A stretch of 64,000 bases of DNA from Actinoplanes sp. L3-i22. Lineage in GTDB: Bacteria; Actinomycetota; Actinomycetes; Mycobacteriales; Micromonosporaceae. Both the position numbers and the translations under genes were made by a program. Where the stretch lies: NCBI RefSeq assembly GCF_019704555.1, contig NZ_AP024745.1:96001-160000 (forward strand). The letters run 5' to 3'. Position 1 is the first letter of the stretch; each line of letters starts with the position of its first letter. Under the pieces are notes generated by a model. The model did not search any database and had not been told where the DNA came from. It saw nothing but the letters and a program-made list of their open reading frames with translations. Positions 1-9,553 of the stretch are shown here, piece by piece.

Positions 1-33
1 CGGCTCGAAGCGCGCCTGCGCAAGGCCGTCTAG
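1..33 (+). CDS. C-terminal tail of a truncated gene, possibly DnaJ
   Basis: The frame starting at base 1 is open and ends at TAG 31-33, giving a basic tail (RLEARLRKAV). It lies 20 bases upstream of hspR. In actinobacteria hspR is usually the last gene of a dnaK-grpE-dnaJ-hspR operon, so this is probably the end of dnaJ. Ten residues cannot identify a family; the call rests on context alone. Confidence 0.4.
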   Translation, partial: RLEARLRKAV

Positions 34-53
34 GGACCTTCCGGAGGTGGCAC

Positions 54-497
54 ATGTATGAAGAGATCAGCATCTCGGTGGAACAGGCCTCCGACGCGAA
101 GGTCCTGATCATCTCGGTGGCCGCCCGGCTCGCCGGGATGCACCCGCAGACGCTGCGGCAGTACGACCGGCTCGGCCTGGTGCAGCCCGGCCGGGCCGGC
201 GGCGGCGGCCGGCGGTACAGCGAGCGTGACGTGGCGCTGCTCCGTGAAGTGCAGAAACTGAGCCAGGAGGAGGGCGTCAACCTGGCCGGCATCAAGCGCA
301 TCATCGGCCTCGAGCAGCTGGTCGGTGACCTGCAGCACCGGGTCGCCGAGCTGGAGCAGCAACTCGACGACGCGTATACCCGGCTGGCCCAGGTGGAGGC
401 GATGAATCCGTACACGAACCGGGGTGATCTTGTTCGTCAGGAGACCCACTCGACGGCTCTCGTGGTCTGGCGCCCGCGTCGCTCACCGGACAGATGA
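54..497 (+). CDS. hspR: HspR, MerR-family heat-shock repressor
   Basis: A 147-residue protein whose N-terminal half is a MerR-type winged helix (residues about 17-60, with HPQTLRQYDRLGLVQP and then RRYSERDV), followed by a coiled-coil region (about 95-125, LEQQLDDAYTRLAQVE). This layout and length match actinobacterial HspR, which represses the dnaK operon and clpB by binding HAIR inverted repeats, with DnaK as co-repressor. ATG at 54 has a GGAGG ribosome site about 9 bases upstream. A HAIR-like site lies in front of clpB in this same window (4274-4294). The distal C-terminus (RQETHSTALVVWRPRRSPDR) is basic. Confidence 0.92.
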   Translation: MYEEISISVEQASDAKVLIISVAARLAGMHPQTLRQYDRLGLVQPGRAGGGGRRYSERDVALLREVQKLSQEEGVNLAGIKRIIGLEQLVGDLQHRVAELEQQLDDAYTRLAQVEAMNPYTNRGDLVRQETHSTALVVWRPRRSPDR

Positions 498-514
498 GCG
501 GTTCCGAACACAGA

Positions 515-547
515 ACGGCGGCCCTCCGGATGTCGGAAGGCCGCCGT
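515..547. terminator. Hairpin terminator between convergent genes
   Basis: ACGGCGGCC (515-523) pairs with GGCCGCCGT (539-547), and the stem continues inward with one mismatch. It lies just after the hspR stop and before the stop of the opposing gene at 571, so it may end transcripts from both sides. There is no clear T-tract. Confidence 0.7.
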
Positions 548-570
548 CACTGCATGTAGTTACCGACTGA

Positions 571-1053
571 TTACCGTCGGTTGAAGAGGCCGACGCGGCG
601 CGGGTTGCGCACCAGGCCGCCCTCCATCCAGTCGTGGTGGTCGAACAACTCCGGCCGGGTCATCAGGACCCGGCAGTTGTGCGCCCAGATCTGCATCGGC
701 TCGTCGCCGACCTGCTCGGCGCGCTCCATGAACTTCTTGAGCCGCCGTTTGCGCTGGCTGGTCGCGTTCTGTCGAACGCCGTCCGCCGCGTAGATGTACA
801 TACAGTGCTGCGCGAACCGCCGGGCCGGGCACTGCCGGTCCATGGCCAGTTCGAACAGCGTCGGGCCGAGCACGTCACCGGAGATCAGCAGGTCCCAGTC
901 CCGTGGCATCGAGCTCAGTGGTACTGCCTCGGGGTGGTAGGCCCACGCCTCCAGTTCGGCCGGCCGGGGATCGACCGGGTTGTCGAACCCGCTGAAAGTC
1001 GCCTCTCGCACACTCAACGCCGCCGCCTTATTCACCCGTTCGTACCGCGACAA
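571..1053 (-). CDS. Hypothetical protein, about 160 residues
   Basis: A soluble 160-residue protein, rich in Trp, His and Arg, with no signal peptide or membrane segment. Visible stretches include PRDWDLLISGDVLGPTLFEL and a C-terminal MTRPELFDHHDWMEGG. I do not recognise a family. Codon use is typical of the window (G/C third positions), supporting real coding. It converges on hspR across a terminator. The start is uncertain: an internal Met at residue 49 exists, but the frame is well populated upstream of it. Confidence 0.65.
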   Translation of the reverse strand: MSRYERVNKAAALSVREATFSGFDNPVDPRPAELEAWAYHPEAVPLSSMPRDWDLLISGDVLGPTLFELAMDRQCPARRFAQHCMYIYAADGVRQNATSQRKRRLKKFMERAEQVGDEPMQIWAHNCRVLMTRPELFDHHDWMEGGLVRNPRRVGLFNRR

Positions 1054-1216
1054 GGATCACACTGTCCGTCGCACGTGTCGAACGTCCCAATACAGAGAGT
1101 CGTCGCGGCGCAACGGTAGCGCGATCAAGGGATGAACGGAAGTGTCAAGTGTTCACATTCAGATACTGGACAGTAACTTTTGGCTCGGTTCCTGGTCGCA
1201 TCGGTGGTTACCAAGA

Positions 1217-2425
1217 TCACTCAACGCTGGGCAGGGGTTTTGCCGTGGAACGCTGTGCGGCCATCCGTCTGCGCACCAGCTTCTTGAACCACGCGTAGTC
1301 CGGCAGGCGGGCCAGCATCGGGCCGGAGATGACCGTGATCAATACGTACGCGGTGGCGAGCGGAGCGAGTCGCGGCTCCACCCCGGACGCGACCGCGAGC
1401 CCGGCGATGACCACCGAGAACTCGCCGCGCGGGGTGAGCGCGAGCCCGGTCCGCAGCCGCCCGGGCAGCGCGATCCCGGTGCGCCGGGCGGCCAGGTAGC
1501 CGGTCGCGACCTTGGTCAGCATCGTCAGCACGGCCAGGCCCAGCGCCGGGAGCAGCACCGGCGGCATGTCGGCCGGGTCGGTGGAGAGCCCGAAGAAGAC
1601 GAAGAACACCGCCGCGAACAGGTCCCGCAGCGGCGACAACATCTCGGTGGCGTGGTGCGCGACCGGCCCGGAGAGCGCGATCCCGACCAGGAACGCGCCG
1701 ACCGCCTCGGAGACCTTCAGCTCGGCGGCCACCCCGGCGACGAACAGGGTCAGTCCGAAAACGCTCAGCAGTAGCGCCTCCGGATCCTTCACCGACATGA
1801 ACCGGCTGATCACGGTGCCGTACCGGATCGCCACCACCAGCACCGCGACCACCGTGACCACCGCCACACCCAGCGTGCTCAGGCCGCCGAGCAGCCCCGC
1901 GCCGGCCAGCACCGCGGTGGCGATCGGCAGGTAGAACGCCATCGCCAGGTCCTCGATGACCAGCACCGAGAGGATCACCGGGGTCTCCCGGTTGCCGAGC
2001 CGGCCCAGGTCGCCGAGCACCTTGGCGATCACCCCGGACGAGGACACCCAGGTGATCCCGGCCAGCACCAGCGCGGCCTTCGCGTCCCAGCCCAGCAGCA
2101 GCGCGAACAGGGCGCCGGGCAGCGCGTTGAACAGCATGTCGATGACCCCAGCCGGCGCCGCCGAGCGCAGGTTCCCGACCAGCTCGTCGGCCGAGTACTC
2201 CAGACCGAGCATGACCAGGAGCAGGATCACCCCGATCTGGGCGCCGATCCCGATGAAGTCCTCGCTGGCCGAGAGCGGGATCAGGCCGCCGTGCCCGAAC
2301 GCGAGGCCGGCCAGCAGGTAGAGCGGGATCGGCGACAATCCGAACCGCCGGCCCGCCCGGCCGAGCATTCCGAGGCCGAACAGCAGGGCCCCGATCTCGA
2401 TGAGCAGGACCGTGGTGTGATGCAC
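1217..2425 (-). CDS. Cation:proton antiporter, CPA2 (KefB/KhtU-like) membrane subunit
   Basis: A 402-residue integral membrane protein with about 12 hydrophobic segments from residue 5 to about 375. The family signatures of Na+/H+ exchanger-type CPA2 carriers are visible: GLEYSADEL, the segment around VLVIEDLAMAFYLP with adjacent acidic residues, and FVFFGLSTDP in a later helix. It ends after the membrane domain with a short basic tail and lacks a fused RCK domain. The upstream gene supplies a separate TrkA-C-type regulatory subunit, stopping 6 bases before this start. This is the two-gene KhtT-KhtU arrangement, so K+ (or Na+)/H+ exchange at the cytoplasmic membrane is likely. Ion specificity cannot be read from sequence. 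Confidence 0.88.
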   Translation of the reverse strand: MHHTTVLLIEIGALLFGLGMLGRAGRRFGLSPIPLYLLAGLAFGHGGLIPLSASEDFIGIGAQIGVILLLVMLGLEYSADELVGNLRSAAPAGVIDMLFNALPGALFALLLGWDAKAALVLAGITWVSSSGVIAKVLGDLGRLGNRETPVILSVLVIEDLAMAFYLPIATAVLAGAGLLGGLSTLGVAVVTVVAVLVVAIRYGTVISRFMSVKDPEALLLSVFGLTLFVAGVAAELKVSEAVGAFLVGIALSGPVAHHATEMLSPLRDLFAAVFFVFFGLSTDPADMPPVLLPALGLAVLTMLTKVATGYLAARRTGIALPGRLRTGLALTPRGEFSVVIAGLAVASGVEPRLAPLATAYVLITVISGPMLARLPDYAWFKKLVRRRMAAQRSTAKPLPSVE

Positions 2426-2431
2426 GACCGG

Positions 2432-2938
2432 TCAGCCGTGGGTGTCGCCGGCCAGGATGGCGGTGACGCCGTCCAGGCCGTCGCGGGTACCGACGGCGAC
2501 GACCACATCGTTCGCCTCGAACTGGAAGGACGGGCCGGGCGAGGGGATCACCTCGCGGTCGCGCAGCACGGCCACGATCGACGCGCTGGTGCGGGTGCGG
2601 GCCCGGGTGTCGCCGAGGAGGCGGCCGACGAACGGCGAACCGGCCGGCAGCGCGATCTGCTCGGTGAGCAGCCCGGCGGCCTGCTGGCGCAGACCGGCCA
2701 GCTGACCCAGCATCAGCGACGCGCCGAGCACGTCGGCCAGCGCCTCCGCCTCGTCGTCGGTCAGCGGGATCGAGGCCAGGCAGGCATCCGGGTCGTCGAC
2801 GTCGTAGAGCACCAGGTCCCGGCGGCCGTTGCGGTGGGAGACCACCCCGACGGTACGCCCGGAGGACGTCACGAGATCGTGTCGGACGCCGATTCCCGGC
2901 AGCGGAGTCTGTTCCACCCGTACGCGCACGATCACCAC
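2432..2938 (-). CDS. Antiporter regulatory subunit with TrkA-C domain (KhtT-like)
   Basis: About 168 residues. The C-terminal half (FVGRLLGDTRARTRTSASIV ... FQFEANDVVVAVGTRDGLDG) is an RCK/TrkA-C ligand-binding fold, as in KhtT, which gates the K+/H+ antiporter KhtU. The N-terminal part (RVEQTPLPGIGVRHDLVTSS) is also typical of these subunits. A GTG cluster at 2938/2935/2929 offers the likely start; the frame is open further upstream but would overlap the MFS gene ending at 2973. It precedes the antiporter by 6 bases and is surely co-transcribed with it. Confidence 0.82.
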   Translation of the reverse strand: MVIVRVRVEQTPLPGIGVRHDLVTSSGRTVGVVSHRNGRRDLVLYDVDDPDACLASIPLTDDEAEALADVLGASLMLGQLAGLRQQAAGLLTEQIALPAGSPFVGRLLGDTRARTRTSASIVAVLRDREVIPSPGPSFQFEANDVVVAVGTRDGLDGVTAILAGDTHG

Positions 2939-2972
2939 GTTAGCCCGCGGAGAGTGACTTTCGTCGCAACCG

Positions 2973-4235
2973 TCAAGCCTTCTCGGTCTTGATCTCCAAG
3001 ACCGGTTCGGGCGCCGTGCGTGCCGGCGCTCTCGCAACGGCCAGGAGAAGCAAACCCAGAAGGGCAAGACCCAGATTCATGACGTACGCGAGTCGGTAGT
3101 CGAACTTCTGGGCGATGCCGAACAGGGGTGCCGCCAGAATCTGCCCGAGTGGGAAGGCGTTGGTGAACATGGTCGTGGCCCGTCCCGGATGCGCGGGCAT
3201 CAGATCCTGGACGTACGAGATGCCCAGCCCCGAGCAGGCCGCGATGAACACCGCGTTCAGCACCTGGGCCGCCGCCAGCATCCACACCGAGCCGGCGACC
3301 GCGGCCATCGCCTGATACGCCACCCCGAACCCCGCGCCGATCAGGATCAGCCGGCGCAGCGGCACCCGGGTGCTGAGCGCGCCGAAGCCGAGCATCAGCG
3401 GGATCTCCAGGGCCGCGCACAGCCCGAGGACCAGGCCGGAGTCGCCGATCGTGCCGTGCAGGTCGGTGCTGACGTACAGCGACATCGCCTGCACGCCGAG
3501 AACCATCGTGGTGGTGATCAGGACGAAGCCGCCGATGATCGGGTACATCACGCGCGGCGGGCGGGCGTCGTCGGGCCGGCCGTCCTTCGTGGTGGGGGCG
3601 GGGGCCTCGATCTCGGGCAGCCATCGTGTGGTGATCAGGGCCGCGACCAGGTAAAGGACGGCGGCGGTGCTATAGACGTACCGAAAATCGGTTTTGTCCA
3701 GAATGATGGCAGCGACCGGCGGGCCGCCGACCCAGGCGATCGAGAAGACCGTGCGCAGGGCGCTGATCCCCATCGCGGCCCGGGTCGGATCCTCGCTGGT
3801 CAGGACCTGTCGGGCGTACGCGAAGGACTGGGGGTAGAGCGAGCCGGCGATCGCCGTCGCCGTCACGGTCAGCGCGAGCAGGACCCAGTAGTTGCGGACC
3901 ACCGAGGTCAGCCCGGTGCCGGCGCAACCGGCCAGGGCCGCCGCGATGAGCAGCGTCCGTCGCATCGGGCGACGGTCCGAGACGCGGGCGATCAGCTGGG
4001 ACATCGCGACGCCGGAGAGCGAGGCGACGATCAGGAACGCGGAGACCTGTACCGGACCGGCGTGCACCGCGGTGCTGAGGAAGAGCCCCAGGAACGGGCC
4101 GACCACCGCGGTGGCGATCCCGGAGGCGAGGAAGATGAAGCCGAGCGGGAGCAGCCGCCGCGACAGGAGGCGCGTCACTCCCTGCACGTTACGGCGCTTC
4201 CGTCGGAGAGCGCTCTCGGCGGTGGTGTCCGTCAC
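2973..4235 (-). CDS. MFS transporter, SetA-like sugar efflux type
   Basis: A 420-residue protein with 12 predicted membrane segments, an MFS loop-2/3 motif (ARVSDRRPMRR, about residues 83-93) and a central hydrophilic loop (about 212-228, TTKDGRPDDARPP). The pattern FAYARQVLTSEDPTRAAMGI with ISALRTVFSIAWVGGPP resembles the sugar-efflux (SetA/B/C) branch. It is probably a cytoplasmic-membrane exporter; the substrate is unknown. It starts divergently from clpB, so its promoter shares the 100-base region containing the HAIR site. It lies upstream of the KhtTU pair with a 34-base gap and may be co-transcribed with it. Confidence 0.8.
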   Translation of the reverse strand: MTDTTAESALRRKRRNVQGVTRLLSRRLLPLGFIFLASGIATAVVGPFLGLFLSTAVHAGPVQVSAFLIVASLSGVAMSQLIARVSDRRPMRRTLLIAAALAGCAGTGLTSVVRNYWVLLALTVTATAIAGSLYPQSFAYARQVLTSEDPTRAAMGISALRTVFSIAWVGGPPVAAIILDKTDFRYVYSTAAVLYLVAALITTRWLPEIEAPAPTTKDGRPDDARPPRVMYPIIGGFVLITTTMVLGVQAMSLYVSTDLHGTIGDSGLVLGLCAALEIPLMLGFGALSTRVPLRRLILIGAGFGVAYQAMAAVAGSVWMLAAAQVLNAVFIAACSGLGISYVQDLMPAHPGRATTMFTNAFPLGQILAAPLFGIAQKFDYRLAYVMNLGLALLGLLLLAVARAPARTAPEPVLEIKTEKA

Positions 4236-4273
4236 CCCGAGATTTTCCGGCGCCCTTTGCTGGGCAGATTAAA

Positions 4274-4294
4274 GTTGAGTGAAATACGCTCAAG
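4274..4294. promoter_or_regulatory. HAIR element, putative HspR operator of clpB
   Basis: GTTGAGT-N7-GCTCAAG matches the HspR consensus CTTGAGT-N7-ACTCAAG at 12 of 14 positions with exact spacing. It ends 42 bases before the clpB ATG. HspR is encoded 4 kb away in this window. The site also lies within 40 bases of the start of the divergent MFS gene. Confidence 0.85.
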
Positions 4295-4336
4295 TCTGTT
4301 GGGTTACACCCGGTGGGACGCCGATCAGGGGAGCTC

Positions 4337-6922
4337 ATGAACGCCGAACGTTTGACCACCAAGAGCCGCGACGTGATCAAGGGCGCCGTGGCCAACGCCG
4401 CACAGAGCGGGCACGCCACGGTCGAGCCGTGGCACATGCTGCTCGCGCTTCTCGACACCGCCGGGTCCACCGCGCCCGCGCTGCTCCGGGCCGTCGGCGC
4501 CAACCCGGCCGACGTCCGCCGGGCCGCGGCCCGCGCCGTCGAGCAGCTGCCCAGCGCCCGCGGCTCGAGCACCGCCGAGCCCAGTCTCTCCCGCGAGTTC
4601 GTCAACGCGATCGGCGAGGCCGAGCTGATCGCCAAGCCGCTCGGCGATGAGTACATCTCGACCGAGCACCTGCTGGCCGGCCTGGCCCGGGTCGGCGGCG
4701 CGGTCGGCCAGACGCTGAAGACCGCCGGTGCCACCGAGGAGGCCCTGGTCACCGCGTTCCCCCAGGTGCGGGGTGGGGACCGGAAGGTGACCAACGCGGA
4801 TCCCGAGCAGACCTACAAGGCGCTGGAGAAGTACAGCGTCGACCTGACCGCGCTGGCTCGGGACGGCAAGATCGACCCGGTGATCGGGCGGGACGCCGAG
4901 ATCCGGCGCGTGGTGCAGGTGCTCTCCCGGCGTACGAAAAATAATCCGGTTTTGATCGGAGAGCCCGGTGTCGGCAAGACCGCGATCGTGGAGGGCCTGG
5001 CCCAGCGGATCGTCGCCGGTGACGTGCCGGAAAGCCTGCGCGACAAGAAACTGGTCTCCCTGGACCTCGGCGCGATGGTCGCCGGCGCGCAGTACCGGGG
5101 CCAGTTCGAGGAGCGGCTGAAGAGCGTGCTGGAGGAGATCCGCAGCTCGAACGGGCAGGTCGTGACATTCCTCGACGAGTTGCACACGGTCGTCGGCGCC
5201 GGCAAGGGCGAGGGCTCGATGGACGCCGGCAACATGCTCAAGCCGATGCTGGCCCGTGGTGAGCTGCGGATGGTCGGCGCCACCACGCTGGATGAGTACC
5301 GCGAGCACATCGAGAAGGACCCGGCGCTGGAGCGGCGCTTCCAGCCGGTCGTGGTCGGCGAGCCGACCGTCGAGGACACCATCGGCATCCTGCGCGGGCT
5401 CAAGGGTCGCTACGAGGCGCACCACCGGGTGCAGATCACCGACGCCGCGCTGGTCGCCGCGGCCAGCCTGTCCGACCGCTACATCAGCGACCGCTTCCTG
5501 CCGGACAAGGCGATCGACCTGATCGACGAGGCCGCCTCCCGGCTGCGTATGGAGATCGACTCCCGGCCGGTCGAGCTCGACCAGCTGCAGCGCCAGGTCG
5601 ACCGGATGCGGGTGGAGAAGCTCGCGCTCAGCAAGGAGACCGACCCCGCGTCGGTGGCCCGGCTGGAGCGGCTCGACCGCGACCTGGCCGACCGCGAGGA
5701 GGAGCTGACCGCGCTCAATGCCAGGTGGGAGCGCGAGCGCGGCGGGCTGAACCGGGTCGGTGAGCTGAAGAAGCAGCTCGACGAGGCGAAGGCGGCGCAG
5801 GAGCGGGCCCAGCGTGACGGCGACCTGCTGCAGGCCTCCCGCCTGCTCTACGAGGTGATCCCGGGCCTGGAGAAGGAGATGGAGGCCGCCGCCGAGACCG
5901 AGGAGGAGGACGCCGAGCCGCCGATGGTCAAGGAGGAGGTCGGCGCCGACGACATCGCCGAGGTGATCTCCGCGTGGACCGGCATCCCGGCCGGCCGGAT
6001 GATGGAGGGCGAGACCGCCAAGCTGCTCCGGATGGAGGAGTCCCTGCAGGCCAACGTGATCGGCCAGCGGGAGGCGGTGGCCGCGGTGGCCGGCGCGGTC
6101 CGGCGGGCGCGGGCCGGCATCGCCGACCCGGACCGGCCCACCGGCAGCTTCCTGTTCCTCGGCCCGACCGGTGTCGGCAAGACCGAGCTGGCCAAGGCGC
6201 TGGCCGGGTTCCTCTTCGACGACGAGCGCGCGATGGTCCGGATCGACATGAGCGAGTACGGCGAGAAGCACTCCGTCGCCCGGCTCGTCGGCGCCCCGCC
6301 CGGATACGTCGGGTATGAGGAGGGCGGCCAGCTGACCGAGGCGGTGCGGCGTCGGCCGTACAGCGTGGTCCTGCTCGACGAGGTGGAGAAGGCCCACCCG
6401 GACGTCTTCGACGTGCTGCTCCAGGTGCTCGACGACGGGCGGCTCACCGACGGCCAGGGCCGTACGGTCGACTTTCGCAACGCCATCCTGGTGCTGACCT
6501 CGAACCTGGGCTCGGCGACCGCCGACTTCACCATGAGCGACGAGGAACGAACCGACGAGGTGCTGGCCGTGGTCCGGGCGCACTTCAAGCCGGAATTCCT
6601 GAACCGGCTCGACGACATCGTCGTGTTCCACGCCCTGACCAGGAACGACCTGGTCCAGATCGTGGACCTCCAGCTCGGCCGGCTGCGGGCGCGGCTCGCC
6701 GAGCGGCGGCTCACGCTGTCGGTGGCCGAGCCCGCGGTGGACTGGCTGGGCGAGCACGGGTATGACCCGATCTACGGCGCGCGGCCGCTGCGCCGGCTGG
6801 TCCAGGCCACGATCGGGGACCTGCTGGCGAAGGCGTTGCTGGCCGGGGAGATCCAGGACGGCGACACCGTGGTGGTCACGCTGAACCCGGCGAAGGACGG
6901 GCTGTCGGTCCAGCGCGGCTGA
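4337..6922 (+). CDS. clpB: ClpB disaggregase
   Basis: An 861-residue Hsp100 AAA+ ATPase that extracts polypeptides from aggregates together with DnaK/DnaJ. Two Clp-N repeats occupy residues 1-140. NBD1 has Walker [10 protein letters not shown] and Walker [14 protein letters not shown] coiled-coil middle domain (about 405-520, rich in Leu/Glu/Arg) follows, then NBD2 with GPTGVGKTE and [15 protein letters not shown], and the C-terminal small domain. Full length for the family. ATG 4337 is chosen because an AGGGGAG ribosome site lies 3-9 bases upstream; an in-frame ATG at 4313 lacks one. The HAIR site upstream implies HspR control and heat induction. A strong terminator follows. Confidence 0.97.
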   Translation: MNAERLTTKSRDVIKGAVANAAQSGHATVEPWHMLLALLDTAGSTAPALLRAVGANPADVRRAAARAVEQLPSARGSSTAEPSLSREFVNAIGEAELIAKPLGDEYISTEHLLAGLARVGGAVGQTLKTAGATEEALVTAFPQVRGGDRKVTNADPEQTYKALEKYSVDLTALARDGKIDPVIGRDAEIRRVVQVLSRRTKNNPVLIGEPGVGKTAIVEGLAQRIVAGDVPESLRDKKLVSLDLGAMVAGAQYRGQFEERLKSVLEEIRSSNGQVVTFLDELHTVVGAGKGEGSMDAGNMLKPMLARGELRMVGATTLDEYREHIEKDPALERRFQPVVVGEPTVEDTIGILRGLKGRYEAHHRVQITDAALVAAASLSDRYISDRFLPDKAIDLIDEAASRLRMEIDSRPVELDQLQRQVDRMRVEKLALSKETDPASVARLERLDRDLADREEELTALNARWERERGGLNRVGELKKQLDEAKAAQERAQRDGDLLQASRLLYEVIPGLEKEMEAAAETEEEDAEPPMVKEEVGADDIAEVISAWTGIPAGRMMEGETAKLLRMEESLQANVIGQREAVAAVAGAVRRARAGIADPDRPTGSFLFLGPTGVGKTELAKALAGFLFDDERAMVRIDMSEYGEKHSVARLVGAPPGYVGYEEGGQLTEAVRRRPYSVVLLDEVEKAHPDVFDVLLQVLDDGRLTDGQGRTVDFRNAILVLTSNLGSATADFTMSDEERTDEVLAVVRAHFKPEFLNRLDDIVVFHALTRNDLVQIVDLQLGRLRARLAERRLTLSVAEPAVDWLGEHGYDPIYGARPLRRLVQATIGDLLAKALLAGEIQDGDTVVVTLNPAKDGLSVQRG

Positions 6923-6941
6923 TCTTCCTACTTTCCTTGCA

Positions 6942-6973
6942 CAGAAGGGCCCCGGTCTCCCGGGGCCCTTCTG
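6942..6973. terminator. Strong hairpin terminator after clpB
   Basis: CAGAAGGGCCCCGG (6942-6955) and CCGGGGCCCTTCTG (6960-6973) form a perfect 14-bp stem with a 4-base loop, 19 bases after the clpB stop. The opposing small gene stops at 6990, so it can work in both directions. Confidence 0.9.
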
Positions 6974-6989
6974 CTATGCCACTGACCTG

Positions 6990-7175
6990 CTATGACACCG
7001 ACTCTCGATGCCGGTATGCGTGGGTCATCAGGAAGTCGGTGATGGCGTGCTCGCCGTCCGCGGACCAGATGCGGATGCCGTCTCGATGGAGTTGATATCG
7101 GACATCTTTGAATCGGGTCCGGGTGTCGTCATGGTGAACGACGGTCAGGGTGTCTGCGTGCGGCATGGGACTCAC
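6990..7175 (-). CDS. Small hypothetical protein, 61 residues
   Basis: A short ORF with a GTG start at 7175 preceded by AAGGA about 6 bases upstream. The product contains DVRYQLHRDGIRIWSADGEH, which looks like two beta-strands, and ends near the terminator at 6942-6973. It is soluble, with no recognised domain. The ribosome site and position before a bidirectional terminator favour a real gene; its length leaves doubt. Confidence 0.5.
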   Translation of the reverse strand: MSPMPHADTLTVVHHDDTRTRFKDVRYQLHRDGIRIWSADGEHAITDFLMTHAYRHRESVS

Positions 7176-7513
7176 CGGTCCTTGTCAGGTCTGGGGCGGC
7201 CGCGGTGTGGTCACGCGGCCGGCGCAATCGGGAAGGTGCCCGGATTCGGTCTGCCTCGGCCCCGGCTATGTATGAGCGGGGCGGGCGACTCGTGTGGGCA
7301 AGGGGCGTCGTCGAAGGTCTCTGGTCCCTGACGGACGCCACGAGATGCAAGTCTAGGTGCTGTCGTCCAGCCATGTCGCCCCTCGAACGAGCGACCCTTT
7401 GCGGGCATTTGCGTCATCGTCGCCCGATGTTGCCACAGCGTTGCCCAGCGTGCGTGCCGGTCGCGGGACCTGGTTCGAGACCGATACCGTGAATGGATCT
7501 AGAGGAGGACTCT
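7176..7513. other. Intergenic region, 338 bases, no gene seen
   Basis: This separates the small minus-strand gene from the repeat-tailed membrane protein. Frames here give only Arg/Pro-rich low-quality translations. It must hold the promoters of both flanking genes, but I see no convincing -35/-10 pair. Confidence 0.4.
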
Positions 7514-9397
7514 GTGACCGTTCCCACATATCCGCCGCCGCCCTACTCGGCGGCGCCGCCGCCACAGGGTCGCCCAGTTACCGTGACCGTTGCGTCGGCG
7601 CTGCTCTTCATTGTTGCCGTGGCCCAGGTGGGGTATGCGATCCTCGCCTTCGTCGGGCTCGGCCAGGCCGGGCAGGTCTACGACGAGGCGTACAGCGGCA
7701 CGGAGCTCGACGGGCTCGGCGGGGGCATCGTCGGATTCTCGGTGATGCTGGTCGTGCTCTATCTGATCTTCGCGATCGGGTTGGGGCTGCTCGGCTTCTT
7801 CAACCTTCGCGGTAAGCAGCCGGCGCGGGTGATCACCTGGGTCGTCTCCGGGGTGCTGATGTGCTGCGCGGTGCTCGTGCCGGCTACGACGACGGTGCTG
7901 GTCAGCGACTTTGCGGAAGTGGTCGCGGGGCAGTCGTCGGGTGGGTCGAGTGGGCTGCCTACCCAGCGGGAGTTGGATGCTCGGCTTGCGGGGGTGGTGC
8001 CGGACTGGCTCGGGACGGTTGGGGTCTGGTTCACGGTGCTCACTTTGGGGGCGCTGATCGTTGCGGTGATTTTGCTGGTGGTGCCGCCGTCGAATCGGTA
8101 CTTCCGGAAGCCGGTGGGTGGATGGAGTCCGTATCAGCCGGGGTTCTCTGGGGGGTATGGGCAGCAGCCAGGGTTTGGGCAGGCTTATCCGGCGGGTTAT
8201 GGGCAGCCTGGTTTTGGCCAGCCTGGACAACCGGGCTTTGGTCAGCCGGCTCAGCCCGGCTTTGGCCAGCCTGGTTTTGGTCAGGCCGGCCAGCCTGGTT
8301 TTGGTCAGTCGGGTCAGCCCGGCCAGCCTGGCTTTGAGCAGCCGGGGCAGCCGGGGCAACAGCCCGAGCAGTCGGGTCAGGCGGGCCAGTTCGGTGCCCC
8401 TGGGCAGCAGCCCGGTCAGCCGGGCCAGTTTGGCGCGCCTGGCCAGTTCGGTCAGCCCGGACAAATCGGTCAGCCCGGGCAGCCTGCGCAGCCGGGAGCC
8501 GGCCATCCTGGGCAGCCCGGTTTTGGGCAGCCTCAGCCGGGGTTCGGTCAGCCCGAGTTCGGTCAGCCGGGGTCGCCCCAGGCCGGGCAGCCGGCTTTCG
8601 GGCAGCCGGGGTCGCCGCAGGCCGGGCAGCCGGCTTTCGGACAGCCGGGGCAGCCCGCGCCCGGTCTGCCGCCGTACCCGGGTCAGCCCTCCTACGGCCC
8701 GCCCGCCGGGACCCAGCCGTACCCGGGTCAACCTGGGCCGTACCCGGGAAGCGCCGGCACCTACCCGCCGCCCGTTCCGCCGGGTGAGCCCGGCAACCCG
8801 TGGCAGCCGTCGTCCGCGCCGCCCTCGTCGACGCCGCCCTTCTCCGGGCCGCCGTCGTATGGGCCGCCGTCGTACGGACCCCCGGCCTATGGCCCGCCGG
8901 CCTATGGCCCGCCGGCCTATGGACCTCCGTCTTACGGCCCCCCGGCTTACGGGCCGCCCTCTTATGGGCCGCCTACCTACGGGCCGCCGGCCTCGCAGGC
9001 TCCGGCTTCGCCGCTGGACGAGTTCGGTCCGCCGAGTGACCCCTGGCAGTTGCCGCCCACACCTACCGACCCGCCTTCCGGGGCGGTGCCCGGCACGTCC
9101 ACCGACGCATCGGCTTCGGCGCCTGGTCCGGTCTCTGACTCGCCGGCCGGTTCGGTGTCCGACGCGCTGCCTGGTTCGTCGGCCGGTTCGGTGTCCGACG
9201 CGCTGCCTGGTTCGTCGGCCGGTTCGGTGCCCGACTCGTCGTCTGGGTCGTTGCCCGGGTCGTTGCCCGGGTCGTCGTCTGGTGAGCAACCTCCTTCTGC
9301 TGCCTCGGCCTCCGGGGAACAGGGCGAGCAGCCGCCGGCCGCGCCCCACTCCGCTCCGCCCGCCGATGAGCAAAGGCCGCCGCGCGACTCGGCCTGA
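7514..9397 (+). CDS. Membrane protein with a long Gly/Pro/Gln repeat tail (paralogue A)
   Basis: 627 residues. After a short Pro-rich N-terminus ([17 protein letters not shown]) come four hydrophobic segments within about 200 residues (for example [21 protein letters not shown] and [21 protein letters not shown]). A disordered tail of about 420 residues follows: PGFGQ/PGQ-type units, then YGPP units, then Ser/Gly/Asp-rich repeats ([12 protein letters not shown] twice). GTG 7514 is favoured because AGGAGGA lies 5-11 bases upstream; an in-frame ATG at 7493 would put that site inside the gene. No catalytic motif. The next gene (9554) has the same plan, so the pair is a tandem duplication. Function unknown; a scaffold or wall-interacting role is speculation. 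Confidence 0.75.
   Translation: MTVPTYPPPPYSAAPPPQGRPVTVTVASALLFIVAVAQVGYAILAFVGLGQAGQVYDEAYSGTELDGLGGGIVGFSVMLVVLYLIFAIGLGLLGFFNLRGKQPARVITWVVSGVLMCCAVLVPATTTVLVSDFAEVVAGQSSGGSSGLPTQRELDARLAGVVPDWLGTVGVWFTVLTLGALIVAVILLVVPPSNRYFRKPVGGWSPYQPGFSGGYGQQPGFGQAYPAGYGQPGFGQPGQPGFGQPAQPGFGQPGFGQAGQPGFGQSGQPGQPGFEQPGQPGQQPEQSGQAGQFGAPGQQPGQPGQFGAPGQFGQPGQIGQPGQPAQPGAGHPGQPGFGQPQPGFGQPEFGQPGSPQAGQPAFGQPGSPQAGQPAFGQPGQPAPGLPPYPGQPSYGPPAGTQPYPGQPGPYPGSAGTYPPPVPPGEPGNPWQPSSAPPSSTPPFSGPPSYGPPSYGPPAYGPPAYGPPAYGPPSYGPPAYGPPSYGPPTYGPPASQAPASPLDEFGPPSDPWQLPPTPTDPPSGAVPGTSTDASASAPGPVSDSPAGSVSDALPGSSAGSVSDALPGSSAGSVPDSSSGSLPGSLPGSSSGEQPPSAASASGEQGEQPPAAPHSAPPADEQRPPRDSA
8145..8660 (+). repeat. Coding repeat array, PGFGQ/PGQ units
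   Basis: Degenerate 12-18 base units (GGNCAGCCNGGNTTTGGNCAG type) encode [13 protein letters not shown] and [13 protein letters not shown] repeats inside the 7514-9397 gene. The longest near-identical pair encodes [13 protein letters not shown] twice in a row (about 8575-8645). Such arrays are prone to slippage and assembly error, so copy number may vary between strains. Confidence 0.8.
8850..8990 (+). repeat. Coding repeat array, YGPP units
   Basis: About nine 12-15 base units encode [S/A/T]YGPP in succession near the C-terminus of the paralogue A protein. Units differ at third positions, so the amino-acid repeat is better kept than the DNA repeat. That pattern suggests selection on the protein. 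Confidence 0.75.
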
Positions 9398-9432
9398 CCA
9401 TCGGCGTCCGCCCATCCTGCCCGACGTTTTTC

Positions 9433-9470
9433 CGAACCGGCCCGCTTGTCCACAGGCGGGCCGGTTCGTT
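9433..9470. terminator. Hairpin terminator between the two repeat-tailed paralogues
   Basis: CGAACCGGCCCGC (9433-9445) and GCGGGCCGGTTCG (9456-9468) form a perfect 13-bp stem with a 10-base loop, followed by TTTAT. It implies the two paralogues are mostly separate transcription units. Confidence 0.85.
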
Positions 9471-9553
9471 TATCCACAGGCGCTCTGGTCCGCCCGCGGC
9501 GGGTGTTCGATACGCGATAGGTTTCTGCCAGCCGAACACCGCGGGAGCCATCG

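Noticed and set aside
4325..6757. 810-codon ORF on the minus strand opposite clpB
   Set aside because: clpB is certain on the plus strand. The antisense frame is open only because of high GC; its translation is His/Gly/Val-rich with no domain.
8145..8660. Regular short repeats considered as a CRISPR array
   Set aside because: Units are contiguous with no unique spacers and keep one reading frame encoding PGFGQ repeats, so it is a protein repeat.
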